This document shows, piece by piece, positions 13,501 to 19,802 of a DNA stretch of 64,000 nucleotides. The first letter of the stretch is position 1, and every line of letters starts with the position of its first letter. The stretch is from assembly GCA_013791855.1 (NCBI GenBank), contig VMTA01000023.1, positions 171,681 to 235,680 of the forward strand, written 5' to 3'. Position numbers and translations under genes: made by a program. Origin of the DNA: Sideroxydans sp. Its GTDB lineage: Bacteria > Pseudomonadota > Gammaproteobacteria > Burkholderiales > Gallionellaceae. The notes beneath the pieces are model-generated. The model was not told where the DNA came from. It searched no databases and saw only the letters and a program-made list of their open reading frames with translations.

Positions 13501-13790
13501 ATCTCAAGAACCTGCCGCTGGATCAGCTCAAGATCGACCAAAGCTTCGTGCGCAGCATCGCCAGCGACAATGCCGACCGGGTGATGGTGATGACCATCGT
13601 CGACCTGGGCATGAACTTCGAACTGGACGTGGTGGCCGAAGGCGTGGAGACGGAAGAACAGTTCACCCTGCTGCACCGCTACGGTTGCGGTAACTTCCAA
13701 GGCTATCTGTTCGGCAAGCCGTTGCCGTGCGCGACGTTCGAGGGGCATATCATCGAGATGGTGCAACATGGCAAAGCGACAGGACGCTGA
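10593..13790 (+). CDS. PhnD-like periplasmic sensor-PAS-GGDEF-EAL protein
   Basis: A 1065-residue c-di-GMP enzyme with an ABC-transporter-type binding protein as its sensor. A signal peptide (residues 1-23, ending AQAA) precedes a PhnD-like type 2 periplasmic binding domain (about 25-300; opening VRIGILSFRP and containing DFVLTNPEHY), then one transmembrane helix (about 310-332), a coiled coil, two PAS domains (about 370-480 and 490-610), an intact GGDEF (700-704) and an intact EAL (837-839). The GTG start overlaps the previous gene by 4 bases, and the end overlaps the next by 23 bases. PhnD-type domains bind phosphonates or related small anions in transporters; whether this one keeps that ligand is unknown. 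Confidence 0.92.
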   Translation: MSALRRILALSVSLTLFVTAAQAAQEVRIGILSFRPLEQARQQWQATADHLNAHIPGYRFSAQVMYFPDIEQAMAEDRFDFVLTNPEHYIALRAHYGLSSIATLMPLAEGHPVSQFGGVIFTRADRADIDKLEDLRDKIVSSVQEKSFGAYMMQRWTLYKHGIAIVEIGRMRFTGMPQDNAVYDVLSGEADVGFVRTGLLERMVREGKLKMEQVKIINRQPVDSFPQVLSTELYPEWSFSAMPRVPEHLKKQVAQALFEIAPDDKAARTGNYYGFSPPGNYAPVEAAMTRLRMMPDQTVEFDLRDILHKYLYPLLLSATLVLLLVLWAVAHLVQVNRRLRASFRERERLDEALQQANATLEHKVATRTRELQQSEARFREIMQSSPIAIRIAVDGGHRVAFANPAYETLLGVASGEALDADPQQFYADPADYQELLRRLQSGEQISDRLVELNFARRGTRWALASYMHFDYEGQPAILGWFYDVTPMKQIEQALQQSEARFRQMFEVHSSPMLLIDPESGAIVDANNAAAAFYGYGEARMRQMNISDINTQTREELLHERQQALREERNFFVFPHRLADGSLRTVEVHSSPVEVDGRKLLFSIIHDITERQRLEQQMHELAFYDVLTGLPNRRLLLDRLHKALATCDRTRRHAALMFLDLDHFKTLNDLHGHDIGDRMLFEVAQRLRTCIREEDSVARFGGDEFVVMLEALSNDTQEAVVQAETVAEKIRLALAQPYLLPRDAGDPITHHCSSSIGITIFREQSDGVEQLLKWTDMAMYRAKDAGRNSIRFFDPTMQAAVETRAALESDLHEALAQQQFELFYQVQVDAARRPQGAEALLRWRHPQRGLVSPLEFIPLAEETGLILPIGAWVLDTACAQLKVWRGHAQLGNLALSVNVSARQFRQVDFVEQVQAAVMRHGIAPTALKLELTESLVLEDVNDSIAKMKALHEFGVSFAMDDFGTGYSSLSYLKNLPLDQLKIDQSFVRSIASDNADRVMVMTIVDLGMNFELDVVAEGVETEEQFTLLHRYGCGNFQGYLFGKPLPCATFEGHIIEMVQHGKATGR

Positions 13791-16233
13791 CCTGCAGGCG
13801 AACTCCCAACACATCCCGGCCATCCTGCAGAAGATGCAGGAGGTGCTGGATCTGCACGCGCTGGTCTCTATCACCGATGCCAACGACCGCATCGTGCATG
13901 TCAACGACAACTTGTGCGCCATCAGCGGCTATGCGCGCGAGGAACTGGTCGGCCAGCATCACCGCATCCTGCTCGCCGACGTGCAGCCGGCTGCGTTCTT
14001 CGAGGCCGTCTACCGTAGTCTTTATGCGGGCGAGGTGTGGCAGGGCGACATCTGCAACCGCACCAAGCGCGGCGACCGTTTCTGGGTGCGCACCACCATC
14101 GTGCCGGTGCCCGATGCGCAGGGAAATTTCGAATACTTCATCTGCATCCGCACAGACATCACCGAGAGCATGCGCCAGCAGCGCATGCTGGAAGAGGCGC
14201 AGCGGCTGGGGCGGCTGGGTTACTGGGAGCTGGACCTGCTCAACGGCAAGCTGACCTGGTCGGACGAGATTTACCGTATCTTCGAGATCGACGCGGCGCG
14301 CTTCGGTGCCTCTTACGAGGCCTTCCTCAATCTGATCCACCCCGAGGACCGCGCGCTGGTGGCGGACAGTTACGAGCGCTCGGTGCTGGAACGCAGCGAC
14401 TATGCCATCGAGCACCGCCTGTTGTTCCCCGACGGGCGCATCAAGTGGGTGAGCGAGCACGGTCACACCGACTACGATGCGGAGGGGAAGCCGCTGACCT
14501 CGATGGGTACGGTGCAGGATATCAGCGAGCGCAAGGAGGCCGAGGAGCAGTTGCGCATCTCGGCCATCGCCTTCGAGACGCAGGAAGCCATCATCGTCAC
14601 CGACACGCAGCCGCGCATCATCAGCGTCAATCGCTCGTTCGAGCGCCTGACCGGTTATTCCGCGGCCGAGGCCATCGGCAAGAATCCCAACATCCTGCAG
14701 TCGGGTAAACACGACAAGGCCTTCTATCGGGCGATGTGGAGCGAGCTGCTGGAGAAGGATGCCTGGTCGGGCGAGATGTGGGACAAGCGCCGTGACGGTA
14801 CGTTGTATCCGAAATGGGTGACCATGTCTGCGGTGCGCAGCGTGGGCGGCGAGGTCACCCACTATGTCGCCATCTTCATGGACATCAGCGAGCGCAAGCG
14901 CGCGGAGGAAGAGATCCACCGGCTGGCCTTCTTCGACACGCTGACCGGCTTGCCCAACCGCCGCCTGTTGACCGACCGCCTGCAGCAGGCGCTGGCCGGC
15001 AGCCAGCGCAGCGGCGGCTACGGCGCGCTGATGTTCATGGATATGGACAATTTCAAAGTGCTGAACGACACGCGCGGCCACGATATGGGCGACCTGCTGC
15101 TGGTTCAAGTGGCGCAGCGCCTGCAGAAGTGCGTGCGCGAGAGCGATACGGTGGCGAGGCTGGGCGGCGACGAGTTCGTGGTGATCCTGCATGAGCTGGG
15201 TGATGCGCCGATGCAGGCGGCGAGCCAGGCGGAGATCTTGGCCGAGAAGATCGTGGAGGAACTGGGCCTGCCCTATCAGTTGAAGGGGCTGGAGCATCAC
15301 GCCAGTGTCAGCCTGGGCGTGTGCCTGTACCACGGGCACGATGCCAGTCTGGAAGAACTGCTGAAGCGGGCCGACACCGCTATGTATCAGGCCAAGCAGA
15401 GCGGCCGCAACATGGTGCGCTTCTTCGAGCGCGCGATGCAGGTGGCGGTGGAAGCGCGCGCGATGCTGGAAGGGCGGTTGCGCCATGCGCTGGCGCGCGA
15501 CGAACTGGAGCTGTATTTCCAGTCGCAGGTCGGCGAGGGCGGGCGCATCGTCGGCGCCGAGGTGCTGCTGCGCTGGTTCAACGCCGAACAAGGCTTCATC
15601 TCGCCGGCCGAGTTCATCCCCATCGCCGAGGACAGCGGACTGATCCTGCCCATCGGTGCCTGGGTGCTGGAGTCAGCCTGCGCACAGTTGCAGCAGTGGG
15701 CACAACAGCCCGCGCTGCGTCATCTGTCATTGTCGGTCAACGTCAGTGCCCGCCAGTTCCGGCAGCCCGGTTTCGTCACGCTGATGGCGCAGACGCTGCG
15801 GCGCTTCGGCATCCAGCCGGAGATGCTCAAACTGGAGCTGACCGAGAGTCTGGTGCTGGCCGATGTGGACGACACCATCGCCAAGATGGGGGCGTTGCGC
15901 GCGTTGGGCGTGCGCTTCTCCATGGACGACTTCGGCACCGGCTATTCCTCGCTGTCTTACCTCAAGCGTCTGCCGCTGGACCAACTCAAGATCGACCAGA
16001 GCTTCGTGCGCGAACTGGAATCGGACAGCAGCGATGAGGTGATCGTGCGCACTATCATCGATATGGCGCGCAACTTCGGATTGAACGTGATCGCCGAGGG
16101 TGTCGAGACCGAGGCGCAACGCGACATCCTGCATCGCAATGGCTGTCACGACTATCAGGGTTATCTGTTCAGCAAACCGCTGCCGCTGCAAGCTTTCCAG
16201 GCCTTGCTGCAGGATAGTGGCAAGGCCTCCTGA
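13768..16233 (+). CDS. PAS-GGDEF-EAL c-di-GMP signalling protein
   Basis: Cytoplasmic-looking c-di-GMP enzyme of 821 residues, with no signal peptide or membrane helix. It has three PAS/PAC domains (about 20-135, 140-260 and 265-385), an intact GGDEF at 466-470 and an EAL domain whose motif reads EVL (E598), with DDFGTGYSSL and VIAEGVET preserved. The first PAS resembles those that hold flavin or heme, but no ligand can be assigned. Its ATG lies 23 bases inside the end of the previous gene, so it is the last member of the 6084-16233 operon. The EVL variant is shared with the MHYT protein at 2699; the catalytic glutamate is retained in both. Confidence 0.92.
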   Translation: MAKRQDADLQANSQHIPAILQKMQEVLDLHALVSITDANDRIVHVNDNLCAISGYAREELVGQHHRILLADVQPAAFFEAVYRSLYAGEVWQGDICNRTKRGDRFWVRTTIVPVPDAQGNFEYFICIRTDITESMRQQRMLEEAQRLGRLGYWELDLLNGKLTWSDEIYRIFEIDAARFGASYEAFLNLIHPEDRALVADSYERSVLERSDYAIEHRLLFPDGRIKWVSEHGHTDYDAEGKPLTSMGTVQDISERKEAEEQLRISAIAFETQEAIIVTDTQPRIISVNRSFERLTGYSAAEAIGKNPNILQSGKHDKAFYRAMWSELLEKDAWSGEMWDKRRDGTLYPKWVTMSAVRSVGGEVTHYVAIFMDISERKRAEEEIHRLAFFDTLTGLPNRRLLTDRLQQALAGSQRSGGYGALMFMDMDNFKVLNDTRGHDMGDLLLVQVAQRLQKCVRESDTVARLGGDEFVVILHELGDAPMQAASQAEILAEKIVEELGLPYQLKGLEHHASVSLGVCLYHGHDASLEELLKRADTAMYQAKQSGRNMVRFFERAMQVAVEARAMLEGRLRHALARDELELYFQSQVGEGGRIVGAEVLLRWFNAEQGFISPAEFIPIAEDSGLILPIGAWVLESACAQLQQWAQQPALRHLSLSVNVSARQFRQPGFVTLMAQTLRRFGIQPEMLKLELTESLVLADVDDTIAKMGALRALGVRFSMDDFGTGYSSLSYLKRLPLDQLKIDQSFVRELESDSSDEVIVRTIIDMARNFGLNVIAEGVETEAQRDILHRNGCHDYQGYLFSKPLPLQAFQALLQDSGKAS

Positions 16234-16340
16234 GAACTTCTTCTCCGTCGGATTGAACCAATTCCATGCCGCCCGGTCGCAGGCGTCGGGGTGTAGCGCC
16301 CCCAGGTGCGGCGCTAAATGATGCGCGCGAGATTGTCAAC

Positions 16341-16368
16341 TTTGCAAAAATCAAAACGCCTATAGAAT
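16341..16368 (+). promoter_or_regulatory. Candidate sigma-70 promoter for the cytochrome module
   Basis: TTTGCA (16341-16346) and TAGAAT (16363-16368) are spaced by 16 bases, 29 bases before the b561 start codon, with AGGAG between. This is the only promoter-like pair in the 164-base gap after the GGDEF-EAL operon; the rest of that gap shows nothing clear. Motif match only. Confidence 0.45.
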
Positions 16369-16397
16369 CGCGCCCGTTTTCGAGGAGCCATAGAACG

Positions 16398-16988
16398 ATG
16401 TCGGATAAAGAAGCAGCGCAGGTGAAGGTCTGGGACGTGCCGGTCAGGGTGTTCCATTGGGCGCTGGTGGCGGGATTCGTCGCCGCCTATCTCTCCGCCG
16501 AGATGCACAAGATGGGGCTGCATGTCTGGGTGGGCTATACCTTGGTCGCCTTGCTGTTGTTCCGTGTGGTGTGGGGATTCACCGGTAACCAGTACGCGCG
16601 CTTCAAGTCTTTCATCTTCACGCCGCAGGAGACGCTGGCCTATGTGCGCGCCATACGCAGCGGTCACGCCAAGCATTATTACGGCCACAACCCGGCCGGG
16701 GCGCTGATGGTGTTCGCGTTGCTCGCGTTGCTGCTGGCGATTTTCGGTAGCGGTCTGGTGACATTGGCGGTGATCGATTTCGAAGGGCCGCTGTTGTTCC
16801 TGGCCAACGAGGTCAGCGACGAGACGGCGTATCTGTTCCGCGATGCGCATGACTGGATGGTGAATATCGCGCTGATTCTGATCCCGTTGCATCTGCTGGG
16901 GGTGGTGAGCGGCAGCCTGCAGCACAAGGAGAATCTGGTGCGGGCGATGGTGACGGGCATGAAGCGCAAGGTGCCGACAGAAGGATGA
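16398..16988 (+). CDS. Cytochrome b561-family membrane protein (Cyb partner of SHP/DHC)
   Basis: Inner-membrane di-heme b-type cytochrome of 196 residues that probably passes quinol electrons to periplasmic cytochromes c. The start at 16398 follows AGGAG; an in-frame upstream extension to 16266 is possible but has no ribosome-binding site and no family support. Four hydrophobic helices are visible, with candidate heme-ligand histidines H20 (VRVFHW), H42, H151 and H165 (LIPLHLLG), in the pattern of the Ni/Fe-hydrogenase-type b561 family. It is followed at 49 bases by a four-helix protein and then by SHP-type and diheme cytochromes c. In Rhodobacter and Shewanella a cytochrome of this family is encoded with SHP and DHC, which supports the role. 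Confidence 0.88.
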   Translation: MSDKEAAQVKVWDVPVRVFHWALVAGFVAAYLSAEMHKMGLHVWVGYTLVALLLFRVVWGFTGNQYARFKSFIFTPQETLAYVRAIRSGHAKHYYGHNPAGALMVFALLALLLAIFGSGLVTLAVIDFEGPLLFLANEVSDETAYLFRDAHDWMVNIALILIPLHLLGVVSGSLQHKENLVRAMVTGMKRKVPTEG

Positions 16989-17037
16989 GTTAAAGAGTTC
17001 AATAAAAGTAAGTTCGATTTTTCAACAGGAGGAAGCA

Positions 17038-17667
17038 ATGCAAGTGAATCAACGCTACAGAATGATGCTGGCCGTCGCACTGCTGGCTTGGACAGGTCTG
17101 GCATCCGCGCAGGAAGCGCCGCTCGATCTTTCCACACCGGCGCAGGCCTACGCACAACGCGCGATGCCGATGATGCTGGCCGCGAACGACAGTGTGGCAG
17201 CAACCCAGACGTCATCCAATATCGTCAAGCCGGCCGCGCAGCCGGAATTCGAACCTTCGCTGTTCACCGGCAGCAACGCCCACATGGCGCTGGGTCTGGC
17301 CACCATCGTCACGGCGCTCGCCACCGGCGCGACCGCGCCCGGCGAAGGATGCGAAGACACATGTCCGCCCGGCTATGTTGCCCCCCCGCGCGAGACCGAC
17401 GGCACACACGCCAAGCTGGCCAAGGTCACTACGGCGCTGGCCATCGCGACCGTGGCAACCGGCTTGTACTACCACTGGGACGACTTCCATCTGGAAGACG
17501 GTCTGACCGATCCGGATAACCTGCACGTCATCCTCGGCATGACCGGTGCGGCGCTGATGGCCTATGCCACCGCCAAGTCGGCCGGTTCGACCACGCCGGT
17601 GAGTCATGCCGGTATGGGTATGGCCGGTGCCTACGGCATGATCGCCGCCGTCAAGATCGCCTGGTAA
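17038..17667 (+). CDS. Unrecognised four-helix membrane protein with a histidine at each helix start
   Basis: I do not recognise this 209-residue protein. It has a signal peptide (residues 1-24, LASAQ), a linker (25-78) and four hydrophobic segments (about 82-100, 124-146, 162-181, 190-207). Each segment begins with a histidine: H82, H124, H163 and H190. In an alternating topology H82 and H163 would lie near one membrane face and H124 and H190 near the other, which would allow two bis-histidine hemes as in b561-type cytochromes; this is inference. The first loop carries a CEDTC pair (C105, C109). A GGAGG ribosome-binding site precedes the ATG. It sits between the b561 and the SHP gene, 10 bases before the latter, so it probably serves the same electron-transfer module. 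Confidence 0.75.
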   Translation: MQVNQRYRMMLAVALLAWTGLASAQEAPLDLSTPAQAYAQRAMPMMLAANDSVAATQTSSNIVKPAAQPEFEPSLFTGSNAHMALGLATIVTALATGATAPGEGCEDTCPPGYVAPPRETDGTHAKLAKVTTALAIATVATGLYYHWDDFHLEDGLTDPDNLHVILGMTGAALMAYATAKSAGSTTPVSHAGMGMAGAYGMIAAVKIAW

Positions 17668-17677
17668 GGGAAACATC

Positions 17678-18076
17678 ATGAAGAGACTTACTGCGATGTT
17701 GATGGTGCTGGGGCTGTTCGTTGCGTTGCCTGCGGTCGCCACGCCGGCCAGCGACACGTTGCTGGCGCGTTACAAGGCTGAGGGCGCGAAAGCACCCGAT
17801 GCCGCCAAGGCGAAGAAGGACTGGACGCGCGAGGAAGTGGTGGAAGGCGAGAAGATGTCCTGCGCCACCTGCCACGGTACCGATTTCAGCAAGCCGGGCA
17901 AGCACCACCGCACCGGCAAGGTGATCGAACCGATGTCGATGAAGGTCAACGCGGAGCGCTACAGCGACGTGAAGAAGATCGAGAAATGGTTCAAGCGCAA
18001 CTGCAAGGATGCCTGGGGGCGCGAATGTACCGTGCAGGAGAAGGCTGATTTCCTGACCTTCATGCTGGCTCAATAA
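17678..18076 (+). CDS. SHP-type monoheme cytochrome c (DUF1924)
   Basis: Periplasmic monoheme cytochrome c of 132 residues, of the sphaeroides heme protein (SHP) type. It has a signal peptide (1-21) and one heme motif, CATCH, at 62-66. SHP is known for an unusual asparagine heme ligand that leaves when oxygen or nitric oxide binds, and for a disulfide near that ligand. Here a C-terminal segment reads RNCKDAWGREC, placing N108 next to C109 with C117 close by, which fits that arrangement; the exact ligand is inferred. The neighbours are the four-helix protein 10 bases upstream and the diheme cytochrome 15 bases downstream, the classical SHP-DHC-Cyb context. Confidence 0.85.
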   Translation: MKRLTAMLMVLGLFVALPAVATPASDTLLARYKAEGAKAPDAAKAKKDWTREEVVEGEKMSCATCHGTDFSKPGKHHRTGKVIEPMSMKVNAERYSDVKKIEKWFKRNCKDAWGRECTVQEKADFLTFMLAQ

Positions 18077-18091
18077 TTCCGGAGAACGAAT

Positions 18092-18652
18092 ATGTATATG
18101 AAGATTAAATCCATGATCCTGCTGGCGGCCCTGTTGGGCGCGACCGGCGCGGCGCACGCCGAAGAATCCGTGTGGACTTGGCTGGGCACCATCTGGCGCC
18201 AGAACGAAGTGAACCCCGTAAGCAATGCGGCCTGGCAGGAGGAATGCGGTTCCTGCCACTTCGCCTACCAGCCCGGCCTGCTGCCCACCCAGTCGTGGGA
18301 GAAGATGCTGGACGCCAAGGCACTGGAAGACCATTTCGGCGAGAACGCCGAGCTGGACGCCGACACGCTGAAGGAAGTGCGCGCCTTCGCGCTGGAGAAC
18401 GCGGCCGACAAGTCCTGGTACAAGCGCGCCCGCAAGATCGCCAAGGCGACCGAGAACGGCGAAGCACCGCTGCGTATCACCGAGGTGCGATACATCAAGC
18501 GCAAGCACCACGACATCCCCGAGAAGATGGTCAAGGGCAACAAGGATGTGAAGTCGCTGAGCTACTGTGATGCGTGCCACACCCAGGCCAAGAAGGGTGT
18601 GTTCGACGAGGACACCGTGCGCATCCCCAACTATCCGGATTGGGAAGACTGA
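18092..18652 (+). CDS. Diheme cytochrome c (DHC family)
   Basis: Periplasmic diheme cytochrome c of 186 residues. A signal peptide (1-23, AHA) is followed by two heme attachment motifs, CGSCH at 52-56 near the N-terminus and CDACH at 159-163 near the C-terminus, the spacing seen in the DHC family that donates electrons to SHP. The intervening region is rich in lysine and contains a histidine pair (139-140) that could supply distal ligands. It is the last gene of the module and is followed directly by a strong intrinsic terminator. The name follows from family features and context; the physiological acceptor is unknown. Confidence 0.87.
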   Translation: MYMKIKSMILLAALLGATGAAHAEESVWTWLGTIWRQNEVNPVSNAAWQEECGSCHFAYQPGLLPTQSWEKMLDAKALEDHFGENAELDADTLKEVRAFALENAADKSWYKRARKIAKATENGEAPLRITEVRYIKRKHHDIPEKMVKGNKDVKSLSYCDACHTQAKKGVFDEDTVRIPNYPDWED

Positions 18653-18670
18653 TCGTATCTTGTTGATCGC

Positions 18671-18704
18671 ATGAAAAAAGGCAGCTTCGGCTGCCTTTTT
18701 TCAT
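18671..18704 (+). terminator. Strong intrinsic terminator after the SHP/DHC genes
   Basis: A perfect 15-bp stem (18671-18685 with 18690-18704) closes a TTCG tetraloop. The stem has a GGCAGC/GCTGCC core flanked by A6 and T6 runs, so it can work as a terminator in both directions. It lies 18 bases after the diheme cytochrome stop codon. Confidence 0.93.
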
Positions 18705-18738
18705 GGCGGGTATAGGCATGTATATAGGCCGTTGTATA
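18705..18738 (+). repeat. ATAGGC-type repeat element (copy 1)
   Basis: This A/T-plus-GGC-rich stretch begins GGCGGGTATAGGC and includes a 17-base core at 18722-18738 (ATATAGGCCGTTGTATA). The core recurs with two transitions at 49162-49178, also preceded by GGCGGGT and also in the gap upstream of a gene. It may be a protein-binding array or a degenerate repeat; its role is unknown. It lies 79 bases upstream of the DUF898 gene. Confidence 0.5.
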
Positions 18739-18817
18739 TATCGATAATTGATAGTGCCGCAGTTATAGTGCGCGGGCGCTTGCCCAAGGGAGGGCAATCA
18801 TTTCATTTGGAGACGTT

Positions 18818-19801
18818 ATGCAGACACAACAGGAACATGCATTCGAGTTCACCGGCAAGGGCTGGGAATATTTCAGGATATGGATCGTCAATCTGCTGCT
18901 GTCCATCCTCACGCTGGGTATCTACAGCGCTTGGGCCAAGGTGCGCCGTCTGCAATATTTCTACCGCAACACACAGTTGGCCGGTGCCAGCTTCGAATAC
19001 CACGGCACGCCCATCGCCATCCTCAAGGGCCGCATCATCGCTTTCGTGCTGCTGGCGGCCTACACCGTCGCCGGGCAGATGAATCCGCTGCTGGGCATCC
19101 TGATCTTCCTGCTGCTCGCAGCGGTGATGCCGTGGCTGATCGTGCGCTCCTTGCGCTTCAAGCTCGCCAACAGCAGTTATCGCGGCCTGCGCTTCGGTTT
19201 TGCCGGCAGCGACGGTGGCGCATACGCTGTGTTCCTGTTATTCCCCATCCTCACCCTGCTCACGCTGTACCTGCTGGCGCCACTCACGCATTACAAGATC
19301 AAGCAATACCAGCATAACAACAGCCGCTTCGGCGACACCTTCTTCCGGTTCGATGCCACGCCGGGAAACTTCTACAGCATCTATCTCAAGGCTTTTGGGT
19401 TGCTGCTGCTGGCCGGTGTGTTCTTCGGCATCTCCGCCGCCTTGCACATGCCTGTCCTGATGGTGGTCCTGCCGCTGCTCTATCTGTACATCGTCGGTTT
19501 TCTGGCGGTGCGTTTGCCCAACCTGATCTGGAGCAAGACCGGTCTGGGCGAGCATGACCTGTACAGCCGTATGGAAGTCGGCAAGTACCTGTGGATCGCT
19601 TTCACCAACCTGCTGGGCATCGTGTTGACGCTGGGCCTGTACATCCCCTTCGCGCAGATCCGCATGGCGCACTACAAGTTCAGTTGCATGGGACTGCTGG
19701 CGCAGGGTGATCTGGCCGAGTTCGTGGCGGGGCAGGTGCAGACGGACAGTGCCACCAGCGAAGAGACGGCCGAGATGTTCGATCTGGATATCTCGCTCTG
19801 A
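18818..19801 (+). CDS. DUF898 (YjgN-like) polytopic membrane protein
   Basis: Inner-membrane protein of 327 residues from the DUF898/YjgN family, whose function is unknown. Seven or eight hydrophobic segments are visible, two of them carrying the repeated family signature LTLGIYSAWAKVR (N-terminal half) and LTLGLYIPFAQIRM (C-terminal half), which suggests an internal duplication. The start is preceded by GGAG. The stop is one base from the ATG of an M48 peptidase, a pairing that recurs in many proteobacteria and implies a shared task, possibly processing or quality control of membrane proteins. A small inverted repeat (TTGCCC/GGGCAA, 18780-18797) lies upstream. Confidence 0.85.
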   Translation: MQTQQEHAFEFTGKGWEYFRIWIVNLLLSILTLGIYSAWAKVRRLQYFYRNTQLAGASFEYHGTPIAILKGRIIAFVLLAAYTVAGQMNPLLGILIFLLLAAVMPWLIVRSLRFKLANSSYRGLRFGFAGSDGGAYAVFLLFPILTLLTLYLLAPLTHYKIKQYQHNNSRFGDTFFRFDATPGNFYSIYLKAFGLLLLAGVFFGISAALHMPVLMVVLPLLYLYIVGFLAVRLPNLIWSKTGLGEHDLYSRMEVGKYLWIAFTNLLGIVLTLGLYIPFAQIRMAHYKFSCMGLLAQGDLAEFVAGQVQTDSATSEETAEMFDLDISL

Positions 19802-19802
19802 T

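Noticed and set aside
16266..16397. N-terminal extension of the b561 gene
   Set aside because: The extra 44 codons encode a proline/arginine-rich stretch and contain the candidate promoter; the ATG at 16398 has AGGAG and matches the family start.
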